The notes beneath the pieces were generated by a model that made no database searches, was not told the DNA's origin, and was given only the letters and a program-made list of their open reading frames with translations. Source: Novosphingopyxis iocasae (GTDB lineage: Bacteria > Pseudomonadota > Alphaproteobacteria > Sphingomonadales > Sphingomonadaceae). From it: a stretch of DNA of 64,000 nt. Where the stretch lies: contig NZ_CP060495.1 of the NCBI RefSeq assembly GCF_014334095.1, positions 581,001 to 645,000 of the forward strand, written 5' to 3'. Positions 54,531 through 64,000 of the stretch are shown here, piece after piece (within the stretch, counting starts at the first letter, position 1; each line of letters begins with the position of its first letter). The translations under genes were made by a program, and so were the position numbers.

Positions 54531-55982
54531 GTGAAGCATGAGATCATCCAGACCTCCGCTAGCGAAGCGCTTGCGCAGATTCCGGCAAGTTGCGGCGAGG
54601 TTACGGTTGGTTGCAGCGACGTCGCCGGTATCGTCCAAACCGTTATTGCATCATCAGAGCGGCTGCGGCGCGAGCATGGAGCGCTGATCGATACGGTCGG
54701 CGCGCTTGAAGCAGACCAGCGGCAAGTGGTCGATGCCAGCGACGAGGCACGGTTGCTTTCCGAACGCGCGCGTGAGCGTCTTGCGGAAGGGGCACAGCTC
54801 ATTCGCGGGTCACTCGAACATATCGAAGGGCTGCTCGAACTCGTTTCGGCGCTGGGTGATCACGTATCCGGCTTCGCCTCGGCCATGGATCAGGTCAAAC
54901 GCAGCTCCCAGACGATCGATGAAATTGCGCGCACCACGAACATGTTGGCGCTGAACGCCGCCATCGAAGCGGAAAAAGCCGGTGATGCAGGACGCACTTT
55001 TGCGGTCGTAGCCAGCGAAGTGAAGGAACTGGCCCGCGGAACTCGCGAGGCGACAGACGATATTTCGCACACGATTGAATCGCTCGGTAGCGAAGCAGAG
55101 CAGGTGATCGCCAAGATCGAGCGCGGAACGAAGTCGAGCGACACCGTTCAGAAATCGATCGGCCGTATCGAGGGAACGCTGTTGAGCGTTACCGATCTGG
55201 TGCTGGAAGTTGATCGGCAGAACGACGATATCGTGCAGGCGACAAGTACCATCAGCAGCCACGTTGAAAAACTTCGCAACGTACTGGGTGCCTTCGACAC
55301 CGCGGTATCCGACAATAATGACAAGCTGGCGGACGCCTATGAACGCGTCGGACGGCTGGAGATGACTGCGAACGAGATGTTCGATAGCATCGTTAAGGCA
55401 GATCTTGCGCCCGAGGACCGTGAGCTTGTGACCCGAGCCTGGGATGTCGCGCAGAAGATCGCGGCGCTCACCGAAGAGGCCCTCGCGAACGGCAAAGTGG
55501 CACGAGCAGACCTGTTCGATACGGATTACAAACCGATCGGAAACAGCAAGCCGCAGCGCTACCGGACGGGCTTGTGCGACTGGGCCGATATACACTGGCG
55601 GCCCATTCTCGACGATGTGTCAGCCTCGGATCCTAGGATTTTGGCCTGCGCCTGTACCGACCGCAATGGATATTTGCCGACGCATCTCAGCCGTCATTCG
55701 CGTGCGCCCACGGGTGATCTCACCCATGACACAGAATATTGCCGTAACGGGCGCATCATAATGTATCCGATTGACCGAAAGGCCAAGGCGAGCACCGCGC
55801 CCTATATGATGGCGGTTTATCGGCAGGAGGGGGATGGCCGGGAATATCTGGTTGTGCGCAATGTATACATGCCGCTGATTATCGACGGGACGCGCTGGGG
55901 CGATTTCGAGATCGCCTACAATCTGGACGCGAAAAGCGCTTCACGGACGTTGATTGCGGACGGACTTCGCCACAACACTTAG
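54531..55982 (+). CDS. Soluble methyl-accepting chemotaxis-type receptor with C-terminal sensor domain
   Basis: A 483-residue cytosolic receptor. Residues about 30-290 are the coiled-coil signalling domain with the hairpin DEIARTTNMLALNAAIEAEKAGDAGRTFAVVASEVKELA. No membrane helix or HAMP domain is present. The C-terminal 170 residues form a separate domain, perhaps PAS/Cache-like, with several Cys and His (GLCDWADIHW, ACACTDRNGYLPTHLSRHS, TEYCRNGR) that could bind a metal or heme. The start is GTG at 54531 with AAGGGA about 10 bases upstream; the open frame extends upstream into the VWA gene without support. No other chemotaxis gene is in the window. Confidence 0.88.
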   Translation: MKHEIIQTSASEALAQIPASCGEVTVGCSDVAGIVQTVIASSERLRREHGALIDTVGALEADQRQVVDASDEARLLSERARERLAEGAQLIRGSLEHIEGLLELVSALGDHVSGFASAMDQVKRSSQTIDEIARTTNMLALNAAIEAEKAGDAGRTFAVVASEVKELARGTREATDDISHTIESLGSEAEQVIAKIERGTKSSDTVQKSIGRIEGTLLSVTDLVLEVDRQNDDIVQATSTISSHVEKLRNVLGAFDTAVSDNNDKLADAYERVGRLEMTANEMFDSIVKADLAPEDRELVTRAWDVAQKIAALTEEALANGKVARADLFDTDYKPIGNSKPQRYRTGLCDWADIHWRPILDDVSASDPRILACACTDRNGYLPTHLSRHSRAPTGDLTHDTEYCRNGRIIMYPIDRKAKASTAPYMMAVYRQEGDGREYLVVRNVYMPLIIDGTRWGDFEIAYNLDAKSASRTLIADGLRHNT

Positions 55983-56000
55983 AGACTGGTCGGCAAAGAA

Positions 56001-56846
56001 TTAGCCGCCCTGGCGGCGCGCCATGAAGGCGAGCCGTTCGAACAGCATGATGTCCTGTTCGTTTTTGAGCAATGCGCCGTGGAGCGGGGGGATTGCCTTG
56101 GTCGCGTCCTTCGATTGTAGCACGTCGAGCGGCATGTCTTCCGCCAGCAGCAGCTTGAGCCAATCCAGCAGCTCACTGGTCGACGGCTTCTTCTTGAGGC
56201 CCGGCACATCGCGAACTTCGTAAAAGATATCCATTGCCTTGCGCACAAGGATCTTCTGGATGTCGGGGAAGTGCACGTCGATGATCGCCTGCATCGTCTC
56301 CCGGTCCGGAAACTTGATATAGTGGAAGAAGCAGCGGCGCAGGAACGCATCGGGCAGTTCCTTCTCGTTGTTCGACGTGATGATTACAATGGGCCGCTCG
56401 GCCGCCTTCACCGTTTCGCCGGTTTCGTAGACGTGAAATTCCATCCGATCGAGTTCCTGCAGAAGGTCGTTCGGAAACTCGATGTCCGCCTTGTCGATCT
56501 CATCGATCAGAAGCACCGGCATTTCAGGGGAGGTGAACGCTTCCCACAGTTTACCGCGCTTGATGTAGTTCGAAATATCGTGGACGCGTTCGTCGCCAAG
56601 CTGGCCGTCGCGTAGCCGCGCCACGGCATCATATTCGTATAGGCCCTGATGCGCTTTGGTGGTGGATTTGATATTCCACTCGATCAGCGGCGCGCCCATG
56701 GACTTGGCCACTTCCGCGGCAAGCACAGTCTTGCCCGTTCCCGGCTCTCCCTTGATCAAAAGCGGGCGCCGCAGCGTGGACGCGGCGTTGACGGCCACCT
56801 TCAAATCATCGGTGGCGACATAGTCCTGGGTGCCCTCGAAACGCAT
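56001..56846 (-). CDS. MoxR-family AAA+ ATPase
   Basis: A 281-residue AAA+ ATPase with Walker A GEPGTGKT, Walker B VLLIDEIDKAD, sensor 1 VIITSNNEKELPDAFLRRC and a lid domain ending FMARRQGG. MoxR proteins act with VWA partners as assembly chaperones. Here the partner is the VWA/CoxE-like gene downstream at 53262-54446 on the same strand. The chemoreceptor gene between them ends only 18 bases from the stop of this gene, in convergent orientation. Confidence 0.93.
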   Translation of the reverse strand: MRFEGTQDYVATDDLKVAVNAASTLRRPLLIKGEPGTGKTVLAAEVAKSMGAPLIEWNIKSTTKAHQGLYEYDAVARLRDGQLGDERVHDISNYIKRGKLWEAFTSPEMPVLLIDEIDKADIEFPNDLLQELDRMEFHVYETGETVKAAERPIVIITSNNEKELPDAFLRRCFFHYIKFPDRETMQAIIDVHFPDIQKILVRKAMDIFYEVRDVPGLKKKPSTSELLDWLKLLLAEDMPLDVLQSKDATKAIPPLHGALLKNEQDIMLFERLAFMARRQGG

Positions 56847-56927
56847 ATGGTCCGTCCTTGATCGGTATCGTTTGAGGACGGATTAAAGTGCGCGTTCCTT
56901 GCATGCAAGCGGGCTCGGGCAAGAACC

Positions 56928-57581
56928 TTATTGCGCGCGCAGTCTGGCCCGGGCCGCCAAAAGGCGCCAGGCACCGCGCTGAAGCTGAAATAGCTGATCC
57001 GCGCCGAACATCATTGCCCGCGAAACGGCCGGTGTGGCGGAAAGGCTTTCGGCCAGATCGCGCACTTCCCTTTCTCTCGGCAGCGCGCACAGAGGCGGAT
57101 CGATGCCCAGGCGACGAGCGAGCGGATCGAGTATGGCGCGCAGATCCGGCCAGTCGAGCGCGAACGCCAGCGCCGCGCCAATGGCGCAGCCCCGCCTTTC
57201 TGAGCGGGAGAGCAACTGGAAGGAGCCGCGCAGTTCTACCGCGGCTGCCTCGCTATGATCGTCTTCGGATACGCCCGTCACCGGCCCCGCATCGACGGTA
57301 AGACGCGTAATATAGAGCCGTTCCTTCATGAAGGCGTCGGCTGCATCGTCAAGCCAGGCGCGCTCGTCGCCCGTTGCAGTGCTGGCGGCGTGATCGATAA
57401 CGCCCGGCCTGCGCCCGTGAAGCAGGCACAGAAAGTGAACGAGGTCTGCCAGTTCGGGTGGCTGCGCGTTCGCGAGCAGCGCTTGATAATGCGCGGCCGA
57501 GGCGTGACCCTCGCTCTGCTTCAGGGCGATAAGCCGGTCGCCCGCCCCGATCGGGGCATCGAATTGCTGCTGTGCTGTCAC
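56928..57581 (-). CDS. Conserved-looking hypothetical protein downstream of rpoD
   Basis: A 217-residue, mostly helical soluble protein that I do not recognise. Segments include HYQALLANAQPPELADLVHFLCLLHG, GRRPGVIDHAA and RSERRGCAIGAALAFALDW. There is no signal peptide and no catalytic motif I can name. GTG 57581 has AGGA six bases upstream and is preferred; the frame is open to 57641. It follows rpoD on the same strand after 134 bases and may be read from the same transcripts. Confidence 0.68.
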   Translation of the reverse strand: MTAQQQFDAPIGAGDRLIALKQSEGHASAAHYQALLANAQPPELADLVHFLCLLHGRRPGVIDHAASTATGDERAWLDDAADAFMKERLYITRLTVDAGPVTGVSEDDHSEAAAVELRGSFQLLSRSERRGCAIGAALAFALDWPDLRAILDPLARRLGIDPPLCALPREREVRDLAESLSATPAVSRAMMFGADQLFQLQRGAWRLLAARARLRAQ

Positions 57582-57715
57582 GAGCGGTCCTGTCCCTCCA
57601 CACCAACCGGCGGCAAAAAGCTGCCCCCGGGGCCACGGCAAAACTACGCCGCAATGCTGAAGAGGCAGTTACCAGTGCGTCTCAGCCAGTGGGCAACTGG
57701 TGGATAGCCTGTGGA

Positions 57716-59752
<2,037 letters not shown>

Positions 59753-59788
59753 TGCTCTACTCTCTCAATTTGCAATGAGGGGAGGGGG

Positions 59789-61663
59789 TTAGCCCTCGTC
59801 CTGCATAAGGTCGGCGAGCCGACGGTCGAATTCCTCCCGCACGGCGCGCAGTCTCTGTTGTTCTGCGTAACTATCTTCGGTCAGGTTCGTTTCCGCGGCG
59901 CGGGTCGCGCGTTCCAGCGCGGCCTCGATCGCGGGGCGTTCCACCATGACGCGAATAGCTTCGCACAAATCCCGCTTTGCCCGTTCGACGACCCCATCAG
60001 GAGCCGCGCCGGGTGTGTTTGGCCGATTGAAGGAAAAGATCAGCGGCTCGGCCCCGTTCGGCCCTTGCGCTCTATTATACAATCCAGCTGCGGCTGATAT
60101 GGGATAATCCCCACGTTGATCAACCCCTTTGGCGTGCCGGGCTGCCGGAACGGATAGCAGCGCGTCCAGGCGCTCGGCCAATTTCGCGTCCGCGGGGTGA
60201 AAATCGCCGAGAATTTCGAAATGCGAATGGGCGATGTCGGGATAACGCTCCAGCCCTGCTACCACGGCGCAAGCCATGGCATGGTCGAAGCTGGCCGCAT
60301 TGAAGCCCTTTAACGCTGCCGAGGCGGGGCGGGGCGCAGGACGCCACGGTGCGCGGCCCGGACGAGAATTGTTACCGCGCTCATATCGACCTTGCGGACG
60401 CTGCTGGCGCGCGAACAGCGAATCGAGCCGCTCGCGAAAGGCTGCATGATAATGATGGCGAATGTCGTCATCGCGAATGTTCGTCGCATGCCCGTTCAGC
60501 CGGGCTTTTAGCGCCGCGCGCTGTTCAGGCGTGACGAGCGGGGCGGCGGCGCGTTCGTGATTCCATAGTCGCTCGACCAGAGGCTCTGCGCGTTCCAGCA
60601 GCTCTGCAAAGGCGCGCGGGCCGGCGCTGCGCACCAGATCGTCCGGGTCCTGTCCAGCGGGAAGCGTCACGAAGGCAAGGCTGTGGCCAGGGCGCAGCAG
60701 CGGCATCGCACGCTCGGCGGCCCGCATGGCCGCGCGCTGGCCCGCGCTGTCCCCGTCGAAGCAGAGGACGGGACATTCGGTGTGCTTCCACAGCATCTCG
60801 ATCTGCGTTTCGGTAAGCGCGGTGCCGAGCGGGGCGACCACATCCGCGAACCCCGCCTGCGCCAGCGCGATCGCGTCCATATAACCTTCGACCACGATCA
60901 TCCGGCCCGTCTGGCGCGCGGCGGGCGCGGCCTTGTCCAGATTGTAGAGCGTGCGCCCCTTGTCGAACAGCGGCGTGTCCGGCGAGTTCAGATATTTGGG
61001 CGTGCCGTCGCCCAGGATCCGGCCACCGAAGGCGATCACGCGGCCGCGGATATCGCGGATCGGGATCATCAGCCGTCCGCGAAAGCGATCATAGGGCTGC
61101 TTGCCCTCCACATCGATCAGCAGCCCCGCCTCGATCAGCTGCGGCTCCTCGAATCGCGACAGCTCCCGCAGCGTGCCGCCGCGTTCGTCCGGCGCAAAAC
61201 CGAAGCCGAAATTCTTGACGATCTCGCCCGAAAAGCCGCGCTGTTCCAGATAAGCGCGCGCGCCTGCGCCCTCCAGGCCACCCAGCTTGTCTCGGTAACG
61301 CGTCTGTGCCGCTTCCATCACATCGTGCAGACTGGCGCGCTTTTCCGCCTGCCGCGCGGCGCGGGGATCGGGGGCGGGCACGTCCATGCCGGCCTCGTCT
61401 GCCAACGCCTTGACGGCTTCCATGAAGTCCAGCCCCTGGTGCTGGATCATCCAGTCGATTGCGCTGCCATGCGCGCCGCAACCGAAGCAGTGGTAAAAGC
61501 CCTTTTCCTCCACCACCGTAAAGCTCGGCGATTTCTCGTTATGGAACGGGCAGCACGCCTTGTACTCACGCCCCGCGCGCGTGAGTTTGATCGATCGGCC
61601 GATCAGCGAGGACAGGCTGATCCGGTCCTTGAGCTGGTCGAGCCATTGCGGGGAAAGGGTCAT
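59789..61663 (-). CDS. dnaG: DNA primase
   Basis: Primase (624 residues) that makes RNA primers for replication. CHC2 zinc ribbon: Cys38, His41, Cys59 and Cys62 (CCPFHNEKSPSF, FYHCFGCGAHG). The TOPRIM domain has VVEGYMDAIAL and FDGDSAGQRAAMRAAERAMP. The C-terminal third is the helicase-binding domain, less conserved. ATG 61663. It is preceded by a lipoprotein gene on the same strand (61-base gap) and followed by rpoD. Confidence 0.97.
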   Translation of the reverse strand: MTLSPQWLDQLKDRISLSSLIGRSIKLTRAGREYKACCPFHNEKSPSFTVVEEKGFYHCFGCGAHGSAIDWMIQHQGLDFMEAVKALADEAGMDVPAPDPRAARQAEKRASLHDVMEAAQTRYRDKLGGLEGAGARAYLEQRGFSGEIVKNFGFGFAPDERGGTLRELSRFEEPQLIEAGLLIDVEGKQPYDRFRGRLMIPIRDIRGRVIAFGGRILGDGTPKYLNSPDTPLFDKGRTLYNLDKAAPAARQTGRMIVVEGYMDAIALAQAGFADVVAPLGTALTETQIEMLWKHTECPVLCFDGDSAGQRAAMRAAERAMPLLRPGHSLAFVTLPAGQDPDDLVRSAGPRAFAELLERAEPLVERLWNHERAAAPLVTPEQRAALKARLNGHATNIRDDDIRHHYHAAFRERLDSLFARQQRPQGRYERGNNSRPGRAPWRPAPRPASAALKGFNAASFDHAMACAVVAGLERYPDIAHSHFEILGDFHPADAKLAERLDALLSVPAARHAKGVDQRGDYPISAAAGLYNRAQGPNGAEPLIFSFNRPNTPGAAPDGVVERAKRDLCEAIRVMVERPAIEAALERATRAAETNLTEDSYAEQQRLRAVREEFDRRLADLMQDEG

Positions 61664-61724
61664 GCTCTCAGTCTAGGCAGCGCCCCGGGATTCGCCAAGG
61701 CGGCATTGCCGCCACCGCGTGAAA

Positions 61725-62453
61725 TCAGGTGCAACCGGTCGCGTCGCCATCCGCCTGCGGGGCGGGGAAGGGGCCGGTGCCGTTCGCCGTGAACCCGTCC
61801 GCGTCGAAACCATAGGCCTTGGCCGGGCCCTGTGGCGGTTTCCTGGATTTCCAGAAGAAGGTGACCGGCTCACCCGTGCCCCAGAATTCTCCGGAGGCCA
61901 CTTCCCATACCAGCTTGCCTTCGTTGCACGAGACGGTGAACGTCCCTTGCGGGCCGAGCGCCGCGCGCGCTTGTTCCAGCGAATAGCCGGCATGGCCGAC
62001 GAAACCGCCCGCCGGCATGTCGGTACGGAAGGTCACCGATTTGGCGACCGGCTTGATCGCTTTAGGCGTGCCGATCGCATCGTCATTGGGCTCGTCCACG
62101 CCCGGCGTCACGACATGGACATAGGTGTAGATCGTGTCCGCAGGTAGCTTCGCCGGATCGCACACGCTGATGTTTTCGGGACAGGCGACATAGCTGCGGA
62201 TATCCCCGATCGAGGTGCCGTCGGCCATCAGCAGCGAGGCTTCGACTTCCGGCCCGGCGGGGCCTTCGATCTTGCCGCCCAGCTGCTCCCGGCCGAAATC
62301 CTCGGCATTGATCACGAAATCGTCGGTCTGCGCTTCGAGCGCAGCTTCCTTCGCCTCGCTCGTCGCGTTGCTCTCGTTATCGACATCGTCGGCGCGCGCG
62401 CAGGCGCCGAGCGCCAGCGAAGCGGCAAGGGCGGTAAGGACGATGGGCTTCAT
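61725..62453 (-). CDS. Putative lipoprotein of unknown function
   Basis: A 242-residue protein with a lipoprotein signal peptide, MKPIVLTALAASLALGAC, the lipobox LGAC giving lipidation at Cys18. The tail after it is acidic and Asn/Ser-rich, a flexible linker. The globular part has a few further cysteines (VACPENISVCDPAK, VSCNEGKLV, ATGC at the end) that could form disulfides in the periplasm. I know no family for it. The start overlaps the yqeY stop (ATGA, 62450-62453), so it is translated with that gene in the yqeY-lipoprotein-dnaG-rpoD run. Confidence 0.8.
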   Translation of the reverse strand: MKPIVLTALAASLALGACARADDVDNESNATSEAKEAALEAQTDDFVINAEDFGREQLGGKIEGPAGPEVEASLLMADGTSIGDIRSYVACPENISVCDPAKLPADTIYTYVHVVTPGVDEPNDDAIGTPKAIKPVAKSVTFRTDMPAGGFVGHAGYSLEQARAALGPQGTFTVSCNEGKLVWEVASGEFWGTGEPVTFFWKSRKPPQGPAKAYGFDADGFTANGTGPFPAPQADGDATGCT

Positions 62454-62899
62454 GACAGGCTCTCCTTCACGAGCGCGCTGGCCCGGCTCATGTCGAGCTC
62501 GGTCCCGTGGCGGGCCTTCAGCTCGGCCATCACGCGCCCCATATCCTTCATGCCCGAAGCGTTAAGATCCGCTTTAATGCCCTCGATCGCCGCGCGCGTT
62601 TCGTCTTCGCTCATCTGCGCGGGCAGGAACTGTTCGATCACGGCCAGCTCGCTGCGTTCGGCGGCGGCCAGCTCATCGCGCCCGCCATCCTCGTACATCT
62701 GAATCGATTCGCGGCGCTGCTTCGCCATCTTCTGCAGCACGTCGATCACCATCGCATCGTCGTCGCCCGGCTCCTTGCCGCGCAGTTCGATATCGCGGTC
62801 CTTCACCTTGGCCAGCATCAGGCGGACTGCGGCCAAGCGCTCCTTGTCCCCGCCTTTCATGGCGGCGATCTGGGCAGCCTTCAGCTCATCGCGAATCAT
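62450..62899 (-). CDS. GatB/YqeY domain protein
   Basis: A 149-residue protein of the YqeY family, related to the tRNA-binding tail domain of GatB; its role is unclear, though a link to tRNA or amidotransferase function is suspected. Typical segments are LKAAMKGGDKERLAAVRLMLAKVKDRDIELR (in part), EQFLPAQMSEDE and GMKDMGRVMAELK. ATG 62899 has GGAG eight bases upstream; the open frame continues far upstream without homology. It is first in the run leading to dnaG and rpoD and is divergent from carA, the common alphaproteobacterial layout. Confidence 0.94.
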   Translation of the reverse strand: MIRDELKAAQIAAMKGGDKERLAAVRLMLAKVKDRDIELRGKEPGDDDAMVIDVLQKMAKQRRESIQMYEDGGRDELAAAERSELAVIEQFLPAQMSEDETRAAIEGIKADLNASGMKDMGRVMAELKARHGTELDMSRASALVKESLS

Positions 62900-63062
62900 G
62901 GGTTCAGCTCCGGAAATGTCGTGAGAAATAAAGTACCACCATAGCGGCCTTCCCCGATCTTTCCTAGATTGACCGTGCAGCCTTGCCGGTTGTAGCCCAT
63001 CGCCACTTCGAAAGGCCGCCGAGCGCGGCCCGATCGCACGCGCAAAACAAGGATTTCGCCCC

Positions 63063-64000
63063 ATGTCCGATACCGGCATTCCCGACGCTCCGCCCGGTGC
63101 CACGGGGTTGCTGTTATTGCCCAGTGGCCGCGCCGTCTGGGGCAAGGGCTTCGGCGCGGAAGGCATGCGCGTGGGCGAACTGTGCTTCAACACGGCGATG
63201 ACCGGCTATCAGGAAGTGATGACGGACCCCAGCTATGCCGGGCAGATCATCACCTTCACCTTCCCGCATATCGGCAATGTCGGCGCGAACGACGAAGACG
63301 TGGAGGCGGATCACGCCCACGCGCTGGGCTGTCTGGTGCGCGAAGACGTGACCGCGCCCAGCAACTTCCGCCATGCCCAGCGTTTCGACGACTGGATGGC
63401 GGGCGAGGGGCTGATCGGCCTGTCCGGCGTCGACACCCGCGCGCTGACCCGCCTCGTCCGCCGCGAAGGCGCGCCGGGCGCGGTAATCGCCTACAGCAAG
63501 GAAGGCCTGTTCGACCGCGATCTGCTGATGAAGGCGCTGAACGACTGGACCGGGCTGGAAGGCATGGATCTGGCAGGCGAAGTCACCGGCGAGGAAACCC
63601 ATCTGTGGGACAAGGGCGGCACCTGGGAACTGGGTAGCGGTTTTGCCGATAGCCCGCGCGACGGCGCGCCCCATGTCGTGGCAATCGATTACGGTGCCAA
63701 GCGCAACATTTTCCGCAACCTCGTGCGGGCGGGTGCCCGCGTCACCGTCGTGTCGGCGCGCGCCTCGCTCGACGATATCATGGCGCTGAAGCCCGATGGC
63801 GTGTTCCTATCCAACGGCCCCGGCGATCCCGCGGCGACGGGCGAATATGCCGTGCCGGTGATCCAGGGGCTGCTGGAGCGCGACATGCCGATCTTCGGCA
63901 TCTGCCTCGGCCACCAGCTGCTCGGCCTCGCGCTCGGCGCGAAAACGGCAAAAATGTTCCAGGGTCACCGCGGCGCGAACCATCCGGTCAAGCGCCTGGA
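63063..64000 (+). CDS. carA: Carbamoyl-phosphate synthase small subunit (5' part)
   Basis: Glutamine-hydrolysing subunit of carbamoyl-phosphate synthase, which supplies arginine and pyrimidine synthesis; the window ends inside the gene after 312 codons. The N-terminal domain shows GYQEVMTDPSYAGQIITFTFPHIGNVG, in part, and GVDTRALTRLVR. The class I glutamine amidotransferase domain has the nucleophile Cys281 in GICLGHQLLGLALG and SNGPGDP. No break is visible. It is divergent from the yqeY gene across 163 bases. In the full genome carB should follow. Confidence 0.97.
   Translation, partial: MSDTGIPDAPPGATGLLLLPSGRAVWGKGFGAEGMRVGELCFNTAMTGYQEVMTDPSYAGQIITFTFPHIGNVGANDEDVEADHAHALGCLVREDVTAPSNFRHAQRFDDWMAGEGLIGLSGVDTRALTRLVRREGAPGAVIAYSKEGLFDRDLLMKALNDWTGLEGMDLAGEVTGEETHLWDKGGTWELGSGFADSPRDGAPHVVAIDYGAKRNIFRNLVRAGARVTVVSARASLDDIMALKPDGVFLSNGPGDPAATGEYAVPVIQGLLERDMPIFGICLGHQLLGLALGAKTAKMFQGHRGANHPVKRL

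Overview
The window looks like ordinary chromosome from a GC-rich alphaproteobacterium, most likely of the order Sphingomonadales; I cannot place the genus. The reasons are an alphaproteobacterial DivL (tyrosine in place of the kinase histidine), AddAB instead of RecBCD, the gene blocks carA / GatB-YqeY / dnaG / rpoD and ispZ-ftsY-mtaB-dapF, and short palindromic repeats that read as PSTSSG / ELVEG peptides inside genes, as is common in sphingomonads. I see no insertion sequence, prophage, CRISPR array or rRNA operon. Coding density is very high and no gene-free stretch reaches 300 bases (the longest, 5435-5707, lies upstream of ffh).

Layout. 16-3747 (minus): dapF-mtaB-ftsY-ispZ, every junction a 4-base stop/start overlap. 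3803-5434 (minus): membrane-anchored GGDEF-EAL protein. 5708-9391 (plus): ffh-rpsP-rimM-trmD-rplS, closed by a terminator. 9488-17105 (plus): secreted dipeptidyl peptidase, amino-acid permease, asd, alpha/beta hydrolase and secreted M2 metallopeptidase, ending at a bidirectional terminator. 17192-19617 (minus): a Lys/Ala-rich small protein, then peroxiredoxin-AMP nucleosidase. 19739-21832 (plus): YqgE and ahcY, the latter with a two-palindrome leader. 22017-33345 (plus): divL-tsaE-amgK-murU-addB-addA-trxA, tightly packed. 33500-35538 (minus): argJ and an inositol-monophosphatase family gene. 35607-39584 (plus): a small signal-peptide ORF, secA, tRNA-Asn and a hypothetical gene. 39603-45791: nadK (minus), a degenerate GGDEF/EAL protein (plus), sdhE-mfd (minus). 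45872-53196: recG (plus), PilZ and tyrS (minus), then DOMON-like, NamZ-like, JmjC/cupin and PhnA-like genes (plus). 53262-56846: VWA and MoxR genes (minus) with a soluble chemoreceptor gene (plus) between them. 56928-62899 (minus): yqeY-lipoprotein-dnaG-rpoD-hypothetical. 63063-64000 (plus): the start of carA.

Functional threads. Most genes serve information processing and protein export: SRP (ffh, ftsY), SecA, ribosome and tRNA maturation (rimM, trmD, tsaE, mtaB, tyrS), primase and sigma-70, and repair (addAB, recG, mfd). AmgK and MurU form a peptidoglycan-recycling shortcut to UDP-MurNAc, and a signal-peptide-less NamZ-like hexosaminidase could supply MurNAc. Two GGDEF/EAL proteins and a PilZ protein mark cyclic-di-GMP signalling, and DivL marks the alphaproteobacterial cell-cycle pathway.

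I did not find a self-contained new multi-gene defence or biosynthetic system. The best leads are local: a palindromic repeat inserted in frame in mtaB, a small signal-peptide ORF directly upstream of secA, the ahcY leader, a probable AUU start codon in the AMP nucleosidase gene, and the chemoreceptor gene inside the MoxR/VWA pair.
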